64,000 nucleotides of DNA, taken from assembly GCA_025526915.1 (NCBI GenBank), contig JAHLKH010000146.1, forward strand, positions 1-64,000, in the 5' to 3' direction. Source of the DNA: Entophlyctis helioformis. Taxonomy: Eukaryota; Chytridiomycota; Chytridiomycetes; Chytridiales; Chytriomycetaceae. The position numbers and the translations under genes were made by a program. Shown one piece after another: positions 1 to 12,000 of the stretch; position 1 is the stretch's first letter, and each line of letters starts with the position of its first letter. The notes under the pieces are model-generated. The model was not told where the DNA came from and did no database searches. It saw nothing but the letters and a program-made list of their open reading frames with translations.

Positions 1-294
1 CAGATACGTCTAGCAGAGGCGCAGAGGCAGAGCACTGGGTCAGTCCCGCAGCCTCGTTCTGCGCAACGCCGAGTACACGGAACGGACCTGGAACGGCAGC
101 TGGTTCGTGAGGAGACAGCCGAGCAGGTTGCAGACATCGCCCAGCAGCCAGTTGGCTAAGAAAGCGACACTGAGCGACTCTGCAGTCTTGTTCCTCCAGT
201 TCTTGAGCAGTTGCGGGAACTGGGCAAACAGCCAGGCGGTGATGGACAGGTATCCAAGGCAGGCCGATGCAATGTCGTTGACAGAGTCTGACAT
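1..294 (-). CDS. PQ-loop repeat transporter, 5' part (partial)
   Basis: The N-terminal part of a PQ-loop family membrane protein, the group of vacuolar/lysosomal cationic amino-acid exporters (Ypq1, PQLC2) and cystinosin. The ATG is at 294. Exon 1 (294-88) encodes 69 residues with a first transmembrane helix, the PQ signature FAQFPQLLKNWRNKTAESLS and a second helix ending near LTNQLPFQ. A GTCCGT donor follows at 87 and a CTAG acceptor at 12-10. The last nine bases (9-1, residues TYL) start exon 2, and the gene runs off the left edge. Exon 1 ends on a codon boundary. By family it should export amino acids from the vacuole; the substrate cannot be told from this piece. Confidence 0.8.
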
Positions 295-2010
295 TGTCAC
301 CGCCAAACCTTGAGAGGAGGGAGGATCCCAGTCGACAAATCGATGCGGGAAGTGGCTGGATGGACGTCGGATCACGTGAGATGGCACGTGAAGTGACGAG
401 AGCTGGCTGGCCAGGTTCTCGCCACCAGCAGATCTGTGCGTGTGAGAGTGTGCGATCGTGTCAGTTGGTGGACGACGCAGCACGGATGGATGGCTAGCTG
501 GCTGGATGGCCAGAGTGGCGTGCACCAGACGCACTGGCAGCATCCCGCCGTGCCAGCCAATCAGCACCAGACGCTCGAGCTCGGGCCCGGCCAATCAGGT
601 CACGTCCACCACGGGTGTCGTCATTCGATTTTGGTGCACGGCGACTCCACGCCTTCCCGCGAACAACAAACGCCGGCCAGCCTCACGTTTGCTGCCGCCT
701 CGCACACGTCGCAACTCGCAGCCAGCACGCCTACCAGCACGCCCGCGCCAGCCACTCGGCCGCACTCCACAGCGCATCTGCAGTCGGTGAGTGAATCGCC
801 GCCCGCTACTGCGCGGCCGCGAGCGCTGCTGGTCCTCGGCTCGTTGGCACGCACGGTCGCTGCACGTCTCGTCTGTGCTCGTGTCTGTCGCTGCACATCG
901 CTGCGTATCGCCACTGCTGCGTGCCCGTCGCTGACCTCCTGCCATGCTCTGCACGCACGCCCCGCCGCCTGCTGCACATACACGCTCCGCTTCGCGTGCC
1001 CCGTCGCGCACGGGTCGGCTGCTGTCCGCCGTCGCCCGCGGCGAATGATGCCGCCTCCTCGCCTGCCCGTGTGCCGCCCTGTCCGTTCCTGGCCGCCTGG
1101 CACACCGTCACGCTCCGTTCTCGTCACGCTCCTGCCGCGCGTCGCCCGTCTCTGGCTCCGCCCATGCTCCCATACGTGCTCTGACTGTCCCTCCGTCCGT
1201 CCGTCCGTCTATCTGACTGGCGGCTGTCTGCTTATGCTGCACACCGTGTCTGCCCGCCACTTCCCTGCGTTGTTTTCGTCGGTGTCGCGCGCTGACTCGT
1301 CGCCGTCAGCTTCTCAGCACCAGCAGCATCACTCGCTCTTGCGCGAGCCTTAACGACACGCACACGGCTCACGGCTCCCCGCTGTCGCCCAGACAACCTC
1401 GCTGCCCGCCTCGCTGCCCGCCGCTCCTCTTCTCGCCTGTAAGCTCAACCAACTGCCCTGCTCTCGTTTGCCTTGCACATGTCAGCGTGCAGCCGCTGTG
1501 TGCAACATCGCGACCGTTACGCGCACGCACATCCATGCACTGAAGCGGCTGCCGCCGCCCCTGCACAAGTGTGCATCCGTTGTCCGCCCTCGGGCATTTA
1601 CTCCACCTCTTACCATATCATCGCTTGCTCCATTGCCTGCCTTCTGTAACTCACTCTCGCTGGCTTGCACACGCTATCGTCGCTGGCATCCCCCCCTTGC
1701 GCACGCGTCCGATACCAACGGCAACGTCCCGCCATTGTCCGCGACTCCCGGCCCCTGCCGTCTGTCTCGCTTTGCGCTGCTGTGCAGTGACGCACGCACG
1801 TGGCATCTCGTCTGGCCCTGAAAACGAGATCTGTGGCACTTGCCCATACTCCCATCGCGTCCTTGACAACACCAGCATATCACGCCACGCCTTCACAACA
1901 GTCCCGCCCGTGATCTGAATCAATATCGTCGGTCCCTTACCGTTGCAGATCGATCACGTTCATTCACATCAGCAAGCAAGCCAGTGCAACAGGCGCGTCG
2001 AATTGCTGCC
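295..2010. promoter_or_regulatory. Long intergenic/leader region upstream of the APSES-GATA gene
   Basis: About 1.7 kb between two divergent genes, by far the largest gap in this window. No coding homology is seen. The + strand is strongly C/T-rich, with a CCGT tandem run near 1190-1212. The 305-codon open frame at 436-1353 is low-complexity and resembles no family, so it is not called. The region probably holds the promoter and a long 5' leader of the transcription factor at 2011. Confidence 0.4.
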
Positions 2011-3758
2011 ATGTCCGTCGTTCGCTCCGCCTGCTACTCGGGCGTCCGCGTCTACGAGGTTCTCTGCCGAAACGTGCCCGTCATGCGCCGCAAGGTCGAC
2101 TCTTACATCAATGCCACACAAATTCTCCGCGCTGCCGGTCTTCCAAAGCCCGCACGGACAAAGGTCCTTGAGAGAGACGTTGTCATGGGTGTGCACGAAA
2201 AGATACAGGGTGGCTACGCGGGATTTCAAGGCACGTGGGTACCGCTCGACAGTGCCATTAGTCTAGCCGAGGCGCACGGCATGCTCGACGACTTGAGATG
2301 TCTGTTCGAGTACGACGTCGCCAGCGGAGAGGCCGAAAAGAACATGGTTGCAAGAGTACGGCGCGCACCCGTCAGCATCATCCCAAAAGAAGAAGAGCCC
2401 CAAGCGGGCGAAGAGTACGATCCCTCTTCATCTGAAAGTAGGTTTCATTACTAATCCTAGGCATATTGTTGGATGGCCTGTCTAACCGCCGTGCCATCTC
2501 GTTGCTGATCGCGACGCCATGTCGCTTCAATCATCCGCTTCTTGGCGATGGATGGCATCCAGTCGACGATGAAAATCCAGACAGACCACGACGAACCCCA
2601 GCGCGTGCACCGCGGTTTGTACCCACACCACCAACATCAGCCCGTTCTCCTCGCAGCCGCCGCAAGAAGCTGTTCTCTGGAGAACATGCTGGAGACGACG
2701 ATGACTCCACGGGCGACTTTGGAGGTGACACCAGCTATGGGCCAGACGGTAATTCGGAGCAGGTTGACGGCGCAAGTGGCAGCTTCATTGGCCCAGATGC
2801 AAATGGAATAGGCGGTGGATACGGCTACGGCACAGCGGCAGGCCGCTTGAGCAGTGCGGGGACCCCTCGCTCCGTCGGCGGTCGCGGTCAGGGCACGCCA
2901 AAGCGGTCGTTGCTTTCTTCGTCAGATCGGTCTCCCTTGCCAGACATTCCGCTTCGCTCAACGCCGTCGACAGGCAGCCAGCATCGTCAAGGCTATCCGC
3001 GCTTCTGCGAAGTGTGCGGCGCCACAGAAACTCCACAATGGCGCCGAGGTCCGTCTGGAAAACGCACTCTTTGCAACGCGTGCGGCGTCAAGTGGAGCTC
3101 CGGCCGTCTATTGACGCCGAGCAGACCCGCAAGCCCTTTTGGCACTCTTAACATGGCCAACCTGACTTCGGCCGAGTCCGGGGATATGGATTCGTCTGAT
3201 CCGACATCTCCCTATGACGATCTCGAGCTCGAGGTTGGTTCAACTGCATGGAAGCTCCGTCTCGAGGTGCGCCAGTTGCGGAGCAAGCTGCGTGAGATGG
3301 AGCGTGGCCAGAAGCGGCTGCGCAAGCTCTTGGCAGAGGCGATTGGAGAGGATCGCACAGCCGACCGCAGCTACCGCAAGGTCATGAGCACAGCCAAGCG
3401 ATCGCGTATCCAAGATGATCATGGCGACGCGCTTGGCTTTTTAAGCGAGGCATCCGTCGAGGATATGCGTCGCCCGCGTGGCGGATACCTCAGCGGTGCA
3501 AGCGGCATGGACGACGACGAAGACGACGAAGACGACGACGACAATGACAATGATCGCGACGTGGTCCTGTTCCATGCCACGGACGGCTCGCGCGGCCGAA
3601 GCATGTACCCGCAACACGGAGCAGCACGGTTTGGTGATGAGAGCGAGCGAGAGCAACAGCACGAGCGTATGGCAATCGGCCGGTTTGTGCGTGCTGTCAA
3701 GCGGAGCAAGGTGCGCATGGTTGACCGCCTGCTGAACATTCGCCTGCCCTTATCGTGA
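2011..3758 (+). CDS. Transcription factor with APSES DNA-binding domain and GATA zinc finger
   Basis: Two exons, 2011-2437 and about 2563-3758 (phase 1, ACTAAT-like branch site near 2449), give about 540 residues. Residues 10-105 are an APSES/KilA-N domain of the Mbp1/Swi4/Res type (motifs [28 protein letters not shown]). A GATA finger CX2CX18CX2C follows in the middle (CEVC...CNACGVKW). Next come a predicted coiled coil around 3230-3350 and an acidic Asp/Glu run near 3510-3560. Mbp1-type proteins normally carry ankyrin repeats; none are seen here. Acceptors at 2461 and 2581 are also in phase, so the linker length is uncertain. It is presumably a nuclear transcription regulator; its targets are unknown. 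Confidence 0.85.
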
Positions 3759-4110
3759 GCGCTCAAAATGAAATGTGCTTTGACTTGGATGGCTCGCGGA
3801 TTGGCCTGCCATCCTCGCCCTGGTGAGCACCCTGTGCGGCGAAGGACATGCCGACACTCGCAGATGGTCCAGACGCGCAATGCCAGATGTGCCAAAGTGC
3901 AAGCAGCCGATCCATCCAGTCACGTGCCGTCTCACGTGATCTGCATTGTATCTGGCAACAACCCGACAATTGTTTTTGCTGAACCGAAACAACGCAAACA
4001 GCCACAAACATGTAGGTGGCATGCTCGCTGATGTGCGTCGCCCTCTGGCCGTCCATGCAGACTGCTGACTCTCAACGGCAACGACATGATGCGCAGACCG
4101 AGGACGGGAA
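3759..4110. other. Intergenic region between transcription factor and flippase
   Basis: 352 bp between tandem genes. No gene or clear motif is seen. It should contain the 3' end of the upstream gene and the promoter of the flippase. Confidence 0.4.
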
Positions 4111-7100
4111 ATGGACTGGATACCGTTGCAGAGGCTGGGCGCAAAGATGCAGAGCGCAGTGTCGCTGTCAGACGTGGGCGTCACCCACGCACAGACACGG
4201 CGAATCTTGCTCAACATGCGACCGCCAGCAAGCATGTTTGACAGCTCCGGCCTGCCGGTTCAGCCCCCTTTCCCAAGCAACCGAATCCGCACATCAAAGT
4301 ACACGACCGTGACCTTCATTCCTCGCAACCTCTTTGAGCAGTTTCGGTGCGTTGTTGCTCTACCACCCCAACAGTCTTGGCTGCTGATGGGCTGTGCTCA
4401 TATCAGAGTGCATCCAAGATCTGACCCGTTCGCATCTACACCGCCACCGCTCGTCGCAACAACAAACACAGGAGATTCGCCAACATTTTCTTCCTGACGC
4501 TTGCCATCCTTCAGTTCTTCCCAACGTATCAGTCCATCAATCCATGGGTCGCTGCCCTTCCGCTGATCCTCATCATCTTTGCGACGTCTGTCAAGGACGC
4601 CCTCGAAGACTATCGTCGCCATGTGTCCGATCAGGAGATCAACTCAAGCAAGACGCGGAGACTGAACCAATGGCACAACACCAACCAGCCCTTCTTTGCC
4701 CCGGCAGCATCTCCGTTTCTGCTCGCAAGACGTGCATACCGCTACTTGAAACTGTCACTCATGGGCAACCGCAGCAGCAGCAGCAGCCAGTCCGCCATAA
4801 ACGATGGCCGTCCATCTGCCGGTCAGGTTGATCCGACAGCATTGGGTACTGCTCGCCCACAGTCGGCCTCATCGGCACAGGATGTAGGACGCCTCGGCAG
4901 TGCCGACAATGACTGGACTGATGTTGAGTGGGAGGATGTGCAAGTAGGCGACATTGTGCTCATTCGCGACAATGAGCAGATACCTGGAGATCTTGTCGTG
5001 CTCGCGACATCTGAACCAGACGGCCTTTGCTTCATAGAGACCAAGAACCTTGATGGCGAAACAAACCTCAAGATTAGAAAGTCGATTGATGATAGACTGC
5101 CGGCATCGACGCCTCGCGAGCTAAAGGCTCTTCGCTGCACAATCGATTGCGAGCAGCCGCATCCAAGCATCTACTCGTTCACGGGAACGATGGTGTGGTA
5201 CAATGCCGCCAACAGCAACCATGACGGTGAAAGGACGCCAGGCACGCCACCGTCGCAGGATCGAAAGAAAGCCAACACACCCCGCAGTGGATCGTTGCGG
5301 CGCGTTGCCCCAAGTCCTGGATCGCCATCGTTTGCGCCGCAGCCGCCAACGTCAAGCTCACACGAAAACTTCCCATCGCCAACAGCCAGCGATCACGGCG
5401 ACGCAGGTGTGACGCGAATGGCGATTGGCATCAACAGCGTTCTCCTTCGAGGCTGCACGCTCCGCAATACAGGCTGGCTCTATGGCATCGTTGTCTACAC
5501 GGGATCGGAGACCAAAATCCAGCTGAATTCGGGCGAGACGCCGCTCAAGCGCTCTTTGATTGAGATCCAGACAAACTTTTACATGCAAGTTTCGTCCGGT
5601 TGCGACTTGCTGTTCTTGCCGCACCCAACGACTCACATCTATCTGAAACCAATATGCATCGTGGCCGTATCCAGCCTCATGAGCCTCATCACCATGGTCG
5701 TCTTCTCGTTGATTGTGGCCATCACAGACATCACCATTGAGCAGAATGCGTCGGCCGTCGGAGCACCATGGCTGGACTATACTTTTTCTGGCAAGACGAT
5801 TGGTGTTGCTGAAGGTGTCTCCATGTTTTGGTAAGAGTTTGAGCGCATGCAACTTGATGCCAATGTATCCCTGCCATCTGACAAGCGGCTTTCGTCTGGC
5901 ATCAGGGTCGCCATCATCCTCTACCAAAATCTCGTTCCCATTTCGCTCTACATCACCGTCGAGATTGTCAAGTCCATTCAAGTACGTACATCCATGCAAT
6001 CGGCGCTGCACGATGCTTCACATCTTCTAACATTGCCATTGCAACGTCATGTCAGTCATATCTGATCTTTGAGGACCTTGAAATGTACGATCCCACCGTC
6101 AATCAGAACTGCTACCCTCGCAGCTGGAATCTCGCCGATGATCTGGGTCAGATAGAGTATGTCTTCAGCGACAAGACTGGCACGCTCACGCGCAACATCA
6201 TGGAGTTTAAGCGATGCTCCATCAACGGCGTCGTGTACGGTTCACACGAGCACCGGATGTCCGTTGAATCGGTGGCGACATCGATCCCGATGGATCATCA
6301 TGGCGTTGCAGACGACGGTCGGCGCCCCTTTTTTGATCGCCAGCTGGCTCGCGATCTTTCCTCCAGCAGGGCCAAACCAGACGCGCCACACTTCCGCTGC
6401 CTGTTTGAGTTCTTTTCGTGTCTGTCGCTCTGTCATACGGTCCTTGTCTCAAAACCACTCAATCAGCCACCGGCTGAGGAGTCAAAGGCAGAGGGGGCAG
6501 GCATTGGTAGCGGGAACGCGCGAGGGATCATCTACAAGGCCCAGAGTCCCGATGAGGCTGCCCTTGTGGACGCTGCACGAGACATTGGATTTGTTTTCAA
6601 GTCGCGAGACAACACACAAGTTTGCGTTGACATGCTAGGCACCCCGCAGACATTCCAGGTGCTGCACGTTCTCGAGTTCAGCTCTTCTCGGAAGCGAATG
6701 AGCGTCATCCTGCGGTACGCCAACGGAGATCTCATCCTCTTCTGCAAAGGAGCAGATACAGTCATCTACGAGAGACTGCATGAAGGACAAGACGAGATGA
6801 AGACAAAGACGCTGGCAGACCTTGAAATGTTTGCAGAGGAAGGTATGCAAGGACGCAGCCAGATGGACTCATGGCCAGCAATCGCTAACCGTTCGGATTA
6901 CAGGATTGCGCACTCTTTGTCTAGCGTCCGTCAAGCTCAATGAGGCACAGTACCGAGAATGGTCCAAGGTGTATTTGCAGGCGACGATTGCGCTTGCCGA
7001 TCGTGAGGCACGTATCGAGCAGGCAGCTGAGTTGATCGAGCAGAACCTCCAGCTGCTTGGGGCCACAGCCATTGAGGATAAACTGCAGGACGGCGTTCCA

Positions 7101-9023
7101 GAATGCATTGCAGTCCTGTTGACTGCAGGCCTGAAGGTCTGGGTTCTAACGGGCGACAAGATGGAGACGGCAATCAACATTGGCTATTCCTGCAACCTGC
7201 TTACCAAGGACATGACACTCATCCTCATCCGCGGCGGAAACAACAAGGACGACGAAGGATCCACGCTGAAGCAGATGGAAGAGGCGTTGGAAAGTTTCTT
7301 CGGCAAGCAGAGTCTCCAAGGCCAAGAGTTTGCGCCAGCCAATGACGGTCAGGGCCAGCCAGCAGCCGACGGTGCACGCCCAAGCACAGGTGCAGATCAC
7401 AGCTGTTTGCACGCTGCGCACCAATCTCGACGGTTTGCACTCGTGATTGACGGACGCGCGCTGTTTCACGCACTCGAGGAAAATGCCAGAGGCGTTTTTG
7501 TTGAGCTGTCAACGCAATGCGCCGCTGTCATCTGCTGTCGTGTCAGCCCACTTCAAAAGGCCAAAGTCGTGCAATTGATCAAGGAATCCCAGGACGCCAT
7601 GTGTCTTGCGATTGGCGACGGAGCAAACGATGTCAGCATGATCCAGGCAGCTCATGTCGGCGTTGGCATCTCTGGCGAAGAAGGACTGCAGGCGGCGATG
7701 GCGGCCGACTACGTTATTTCGCAGTTCCGTTTCTTGGAGAGGCTGCTCCTTGTTCATGGGCGGTGGTGCTACGTGCGGACGGCGCGAATGATTTTGAACT
7801 TTTTCTATAAGAACATCATCTACATGTATGTAGCTGTACATGTCTGCTCGCCAACATCGTCAACTAACAAAGGCATTCATGCCAGCATGCCGCTCTTCTT
7901 TTTCCAGCTGTATTGCGGATTCTCAGCTGAGCCATCCTTTGACTCGTCGTACATGTATGTGGCTGGTGTTTGCAACGTTTATCCTCCCGTTCTAACATGC
8001 CAACCATTGCCATTCAGGATCCTCGTCAACATACTGTTCACAGCCGTGCCTGTCGGCGTTCTCGGCGCGTTCGAAAAAGACGTATCTAGCGACATGATGC
8101 GCATGTACCCGCAGCTCTACGCCATGGGCATAAACAGGGCTATTCTGACGCATCTCCGGACTGGTTTGTATGCACTCGAAGGAGTTTATCAGGCAGGCGT
8201 CATTATGGTCATGCACACGGTTTTCGTCCAAGACATGATACTGTTCTCCAATGGCCACGGCGAGGACTACACATACATCTCGCTCGCTACGTCCATCGCA
8301 ACTCTCAGCATCGCAAACTTTTACGTCGCTTTCAGCATCACGTCTTGGTCGTGGATTCCAACATGCGCCATCTTTGGATCGAATCTGCTTGTCTTTGGAT
8401 TCCTCGTCATCGCAGGCGCTATTCCGGGCAGCAACATCAAAAACTACGCAACGATTGTATATACCTGCCCGACTTTTTGGCTCGCATACATCCTTGGCGT
8501 GGTTCTTTGCTTTCTACCGCGCTTTGCGTTCCACGCATTCTCTCGCATCTACACACCTACCGACGTAGAAATTGTACAAGAGATTGAGAAGACAACAAAA
8601 CCAAGCAAGGAGCGTTCAACAAGCACTTGGCTCCGATGGGAGGAGCTTCGCGATGCCTCCAACCTGCCCGCCTACTCTGGGACGGCTGTTGTCCCGCGGC
8701 CGCGTATGTCTGTTGATCAACAGACTGCCCGGAAAAGAAGAAGCGTTGCTCGTTCAAGCATCTCGCTTCGGTCGCGATCGCCGGTTGGCGACACCCAGTC
8801 GCATCGCAGATCGGTCATCAGCATGCATTCGCGCAGGCTGTCCACAGCACTGTCAATCGATGACGACTACGAAAACTTCCCGTCTGATACAGACGGGATG
8901 CCTCTGCCAGACTTGACCGACATGCAGACTGGGACAGTCACGCGCGAGCACGGCTTCTCTTTCAGCTACTCTCCTGGTGCAGGAAATGTCATTGCTCCTC
9001 GCCGTATGTCATCTGATCAATAA
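4111..9023 (+). CDS. P4-type ATPase, phospholipid flippase (DNF-like)
   Basis: Seven exons: 4111-4346, 4472-5830, 5906-5981, 6056-6842, 6904-7825, 7886-7954 and 8018-9023. All phases agree, giving about 1484 residues. Visible marks are the actuator loop DGETN (near 5055), the phosphorylated Asp in DKTGT (residue about 596, base 6170), a nucleotide-binding domain with KGADT (near 6748), the hinge GDGANDVSMIQ (near 7615), and about ten membrane helices. Long low-complexity Ser/Pro insertions lie around 4770-4900 and 5215-5400. P4 ATPases move aminophospholipids to the cytosolic leaflet of Golgi, endosome or plasma membrane. The sequence looks closest to Dnf1/2 but the subclass is not certain. 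An in-frame stretch at about 5587-5650 before membrane helix 3 looks inserted; no phase-compatible intron was found there. Confidence 0.92.
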
Positions 9024-9024
9024 A
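9019..9024 (+). terminator. AATAAA poly(A) signal overlapping the flippase stop codon
   Basis: The hexamer contains the TAA stop codon (9021-9023). The convergent DNA2 gene ends only 23 bp away, so transcripts of the two genes probably overlap at their 3' ends. Use as a poly(A) signal is inferred. Confidence 0.45.
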
Positions 9025-9046
9025 AGTCATTGCTATGGTCGGCTGT

Positions 9047-12000
9047 TTACTGAGCGACAGACTGTGCAATATACGATCGCCTAGAAATGCTGGCAGCCGC
9101 ACCGCTGATGCTGATAGCACCGAAACTCGGAGCTGCTTTCTGGCAGATTGTTTCCATCGCACGCTCGTGCATGAGATGGGCGTTTCCTGGCAGACTCAAA
9201 ACCTGGTGACAACATGTAAGCAGTCGAGAACAGTTCCAGTCCGCTGCTGCCTTGGAACCTACCCAGCCATTGCTGTCTAGTTGCTTGAACAATGCACTAA
9301 ACAGCGGCGATTGCGATAATGTGGCCTTGCACCCGATCATTACGAGCTTGCATTTAGCCCGCGTGATGGCAACATTGACTCGTCGCCAGTCCTGCAACAG
9401 GTCGCCAACCTGGTTCGCATTGAAAGTTATTGACTGTTGTGCACGTAAAGTCAGTAGTTGGGGCATGGCGAACTTGCCTTGCCAGATTCGTTTGATCGGA
9501 CAAGCGAAATTACAATACACGCTTTGTCGCGTCCCTGGTATCTGTCCACCGTCAGCGACTCCACACCAGAAAACGGACGCAGCAGGCTGCCGACAATCCG
9601 AAGCTGAGACCGATATGGCGATATGACGCCGATGTCGCCCTGCTCCACGCCAGCGCCGATCATTGAACAAACGACCTGTTCAATCCAACGTTCAGCATTA
9701 AATGAGCCAACCATGTTGAGTTGCAACTTGACGCACAACTTTATCTTACAGACCTTGTACACAAGCTTCGCTTCGATCTCGTTCTGAACAAACTGGCCCA
9801 CACGGGTCTCGGGTGCTGGAACGCTGCCAGTATCCAAAAACACGACGCTCTGTCTGTTTCTCGGTCACAGTTGTAAGGTCAGTCAAGAATCCCAAGGTTT
9901 GATGCTGACTGTTGTAAAGTATATACCTTGGGTTAAGAGTGCTTTCAAGCCAGCATCTACCGTTACTCGGACACGGAAATGGCTCGGGTAACGGAGATGC
10001 ACCAATTGGATGAAGATCGCTTCGCCATACCTGCATCCGAGGCAGGTCAACGACACGGTTGGCGATGTCAAAAGACCCCGATCGCAACCTGCTGTTGTAG
10101 ATGGCCGCATTTGCGAGGCTCATGATGTCGGCGTTCATCCGATATTGTTGTTCCAGCACAACTACAGCTGATGGATGTGCCTCTGAGAGCCTTTTGAACA
10201 GCGACACGGGCGGCTCGTCAGAACCGCCAGCCTTGTTCTTTGCCTGGCCATAAACGTTCTGGTTAGGAACTAAAGGCTGCAAACAGAGGTAACAGTAAAC
10301 TCACAATCGGCGGCAACTGGTAGTGATCGCCAACCAGAATGAACACACTGGCAAGACGCACAGGGCCAAGGCACACTGGCAGCACAATCTGTGACGCTTC
10401 ATCTACTATGCAGTAGTCAAACGTCTTGTTTGTAAAGATTGGACTACCGCAATCATCAAGACTCAGCTGGATTAGACATTGTACGGACGTATAAGCTGCA
10501 ATCATGAGCAACGTACTGGCTCAACCCAAGGCATGTCGTTGCGACAATCGGAACAGTGCCATAATACGCTGTTGCATCCGACACAGACTTGATTTTCTCG
10601 CGCTGTTGTAAGACGTCCGCTTGAAGATCAGGATGAATCTGGTGCACTTTTGTTAGACTTGCATTCCAAACCGCTGTCGCACAATTCCCGCATGCGGCAA
10701 GACAAACCTTGCCAAGACTACCGACTCTCAGGAAGTCAACACCGCTAGACTTCAGCTTGAGCAGGATGTTATCGACTGCCGAGTGCGTGTACGATGTCAG
10801 CAGGACCGTCTTGCCGTGCCGTACAAGCGTTTCAATCGCCTGGGCAATCATGGTCGTTTTCCCCGTTCCTGGCATTCCCAAGACAAGCGCATAGTCTTGG
10901 GCTGTCATCATCGTTAGCAAGTACAATGCGAATATCTGCACGTCTCCAAACTCACCTCGCAAGACATGGTCGACGGCGCCTTGCTGTGAAGAGTTCAAAT
11001 TGGCAAGTCCTTGCAGCGGTAGTGTTGGCTTTTCAGCCTGAAACGAAGGAGCATCCAGGTCCACAATCATGCGCTTGCATTTGCCGAATCTCTTGTCGGT
11101 GAAAATGGACGTGAGATTGTTGCGCACTGCAGAGAGACCAGCCGAAAACTCGTCAGCGTCCAGTCTGCACACTGTGTTGCTCCGCTGCAATGCTTCGAGG
11201 TCCAGCGGCTTGGAGAACATCACGCGAACAAACTCGGCAGTCAATCCTATCAAAGTGCCAATGCTGAGCCTTGTGCCTGTATGCTCATTCGTCAGAAGAA
11301 CAGGATCGCCTTCGCTCATGCTGCAGCGCAGCAGGCTGATGCTGCCGCCGTTCAACTTTGCAAAGTCGTAGACGTTACTGCTCCCCTTTCGGCCCGTGCT
11401 GTCTCCATCGTCAGAAGCGACTTTACGGCTGATTTGCAAGCCTGCAATGCACCTAGTGGTTGGCATGTTACAGCAAACGTGAGGATTCTGGCGGACGTAA
11501 ACCGCCACATTCATCGCAGGCGTACCGTCCAAGCTGCTCGCGTTGCTGGCTTGAAAGGGTAAACAATTCTCTGGTGCATTTTTCCATGTCTGGCTCTTCT
11601 TGCGTGATGAACTTGTCCCAGTATTCGAAAAAGGGCAAGTGCTTCGCGGCAATCTGTGAATGCTTTTCTGCAAAGATCGGATCCGATCCGTACTCGTTTG
11701 GTGCCCCACCCTCCATCTGCAATAAAGCAACGTCGATCATGTCAGTTCCAAGCCGTTCATCGCGACTGCCAACCAAGGAGTTCGCTCCTACCTTGTGATA
11801 GATCATACAGCTGTCCAGCATATAGCAGCGTCGACATGCCCATTCCTTGCTGACTATAGCAGGAAGATGTGGATAGGCATTTTCACGTCTGACAAAGTAC
11901 GACACAAGGCTATTGCGCAGGATAATCATGTGACGGATCTCGTTCAACCGGAACGGCACGAGTTCGCTCACATTGAGTGAGAGGTAGGCAAGAAGACCGT

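Noticed and set aside
436..1353. 305-codon open frame on + strand
   Set aside because: Low-complexity Arg/Ser/Pro/Cys composition with no family resemblance; long open frames are expected by chance in this GC-rich, T/C-biased DNA.
2438..2460. 23-bp intron in the APSES-GATA gene
   Set aside because: In phase and ends in CTAG, but too short to splice; the 125-bp alternative using an acceptor at 2562 is also in phase.
5587..5677. Possible extra intron in the flippase
   Set aside because: A GTTTCG donor and a TATCCAG acceptor exist, but removing the segment breaks the frame of membrane helix 3.
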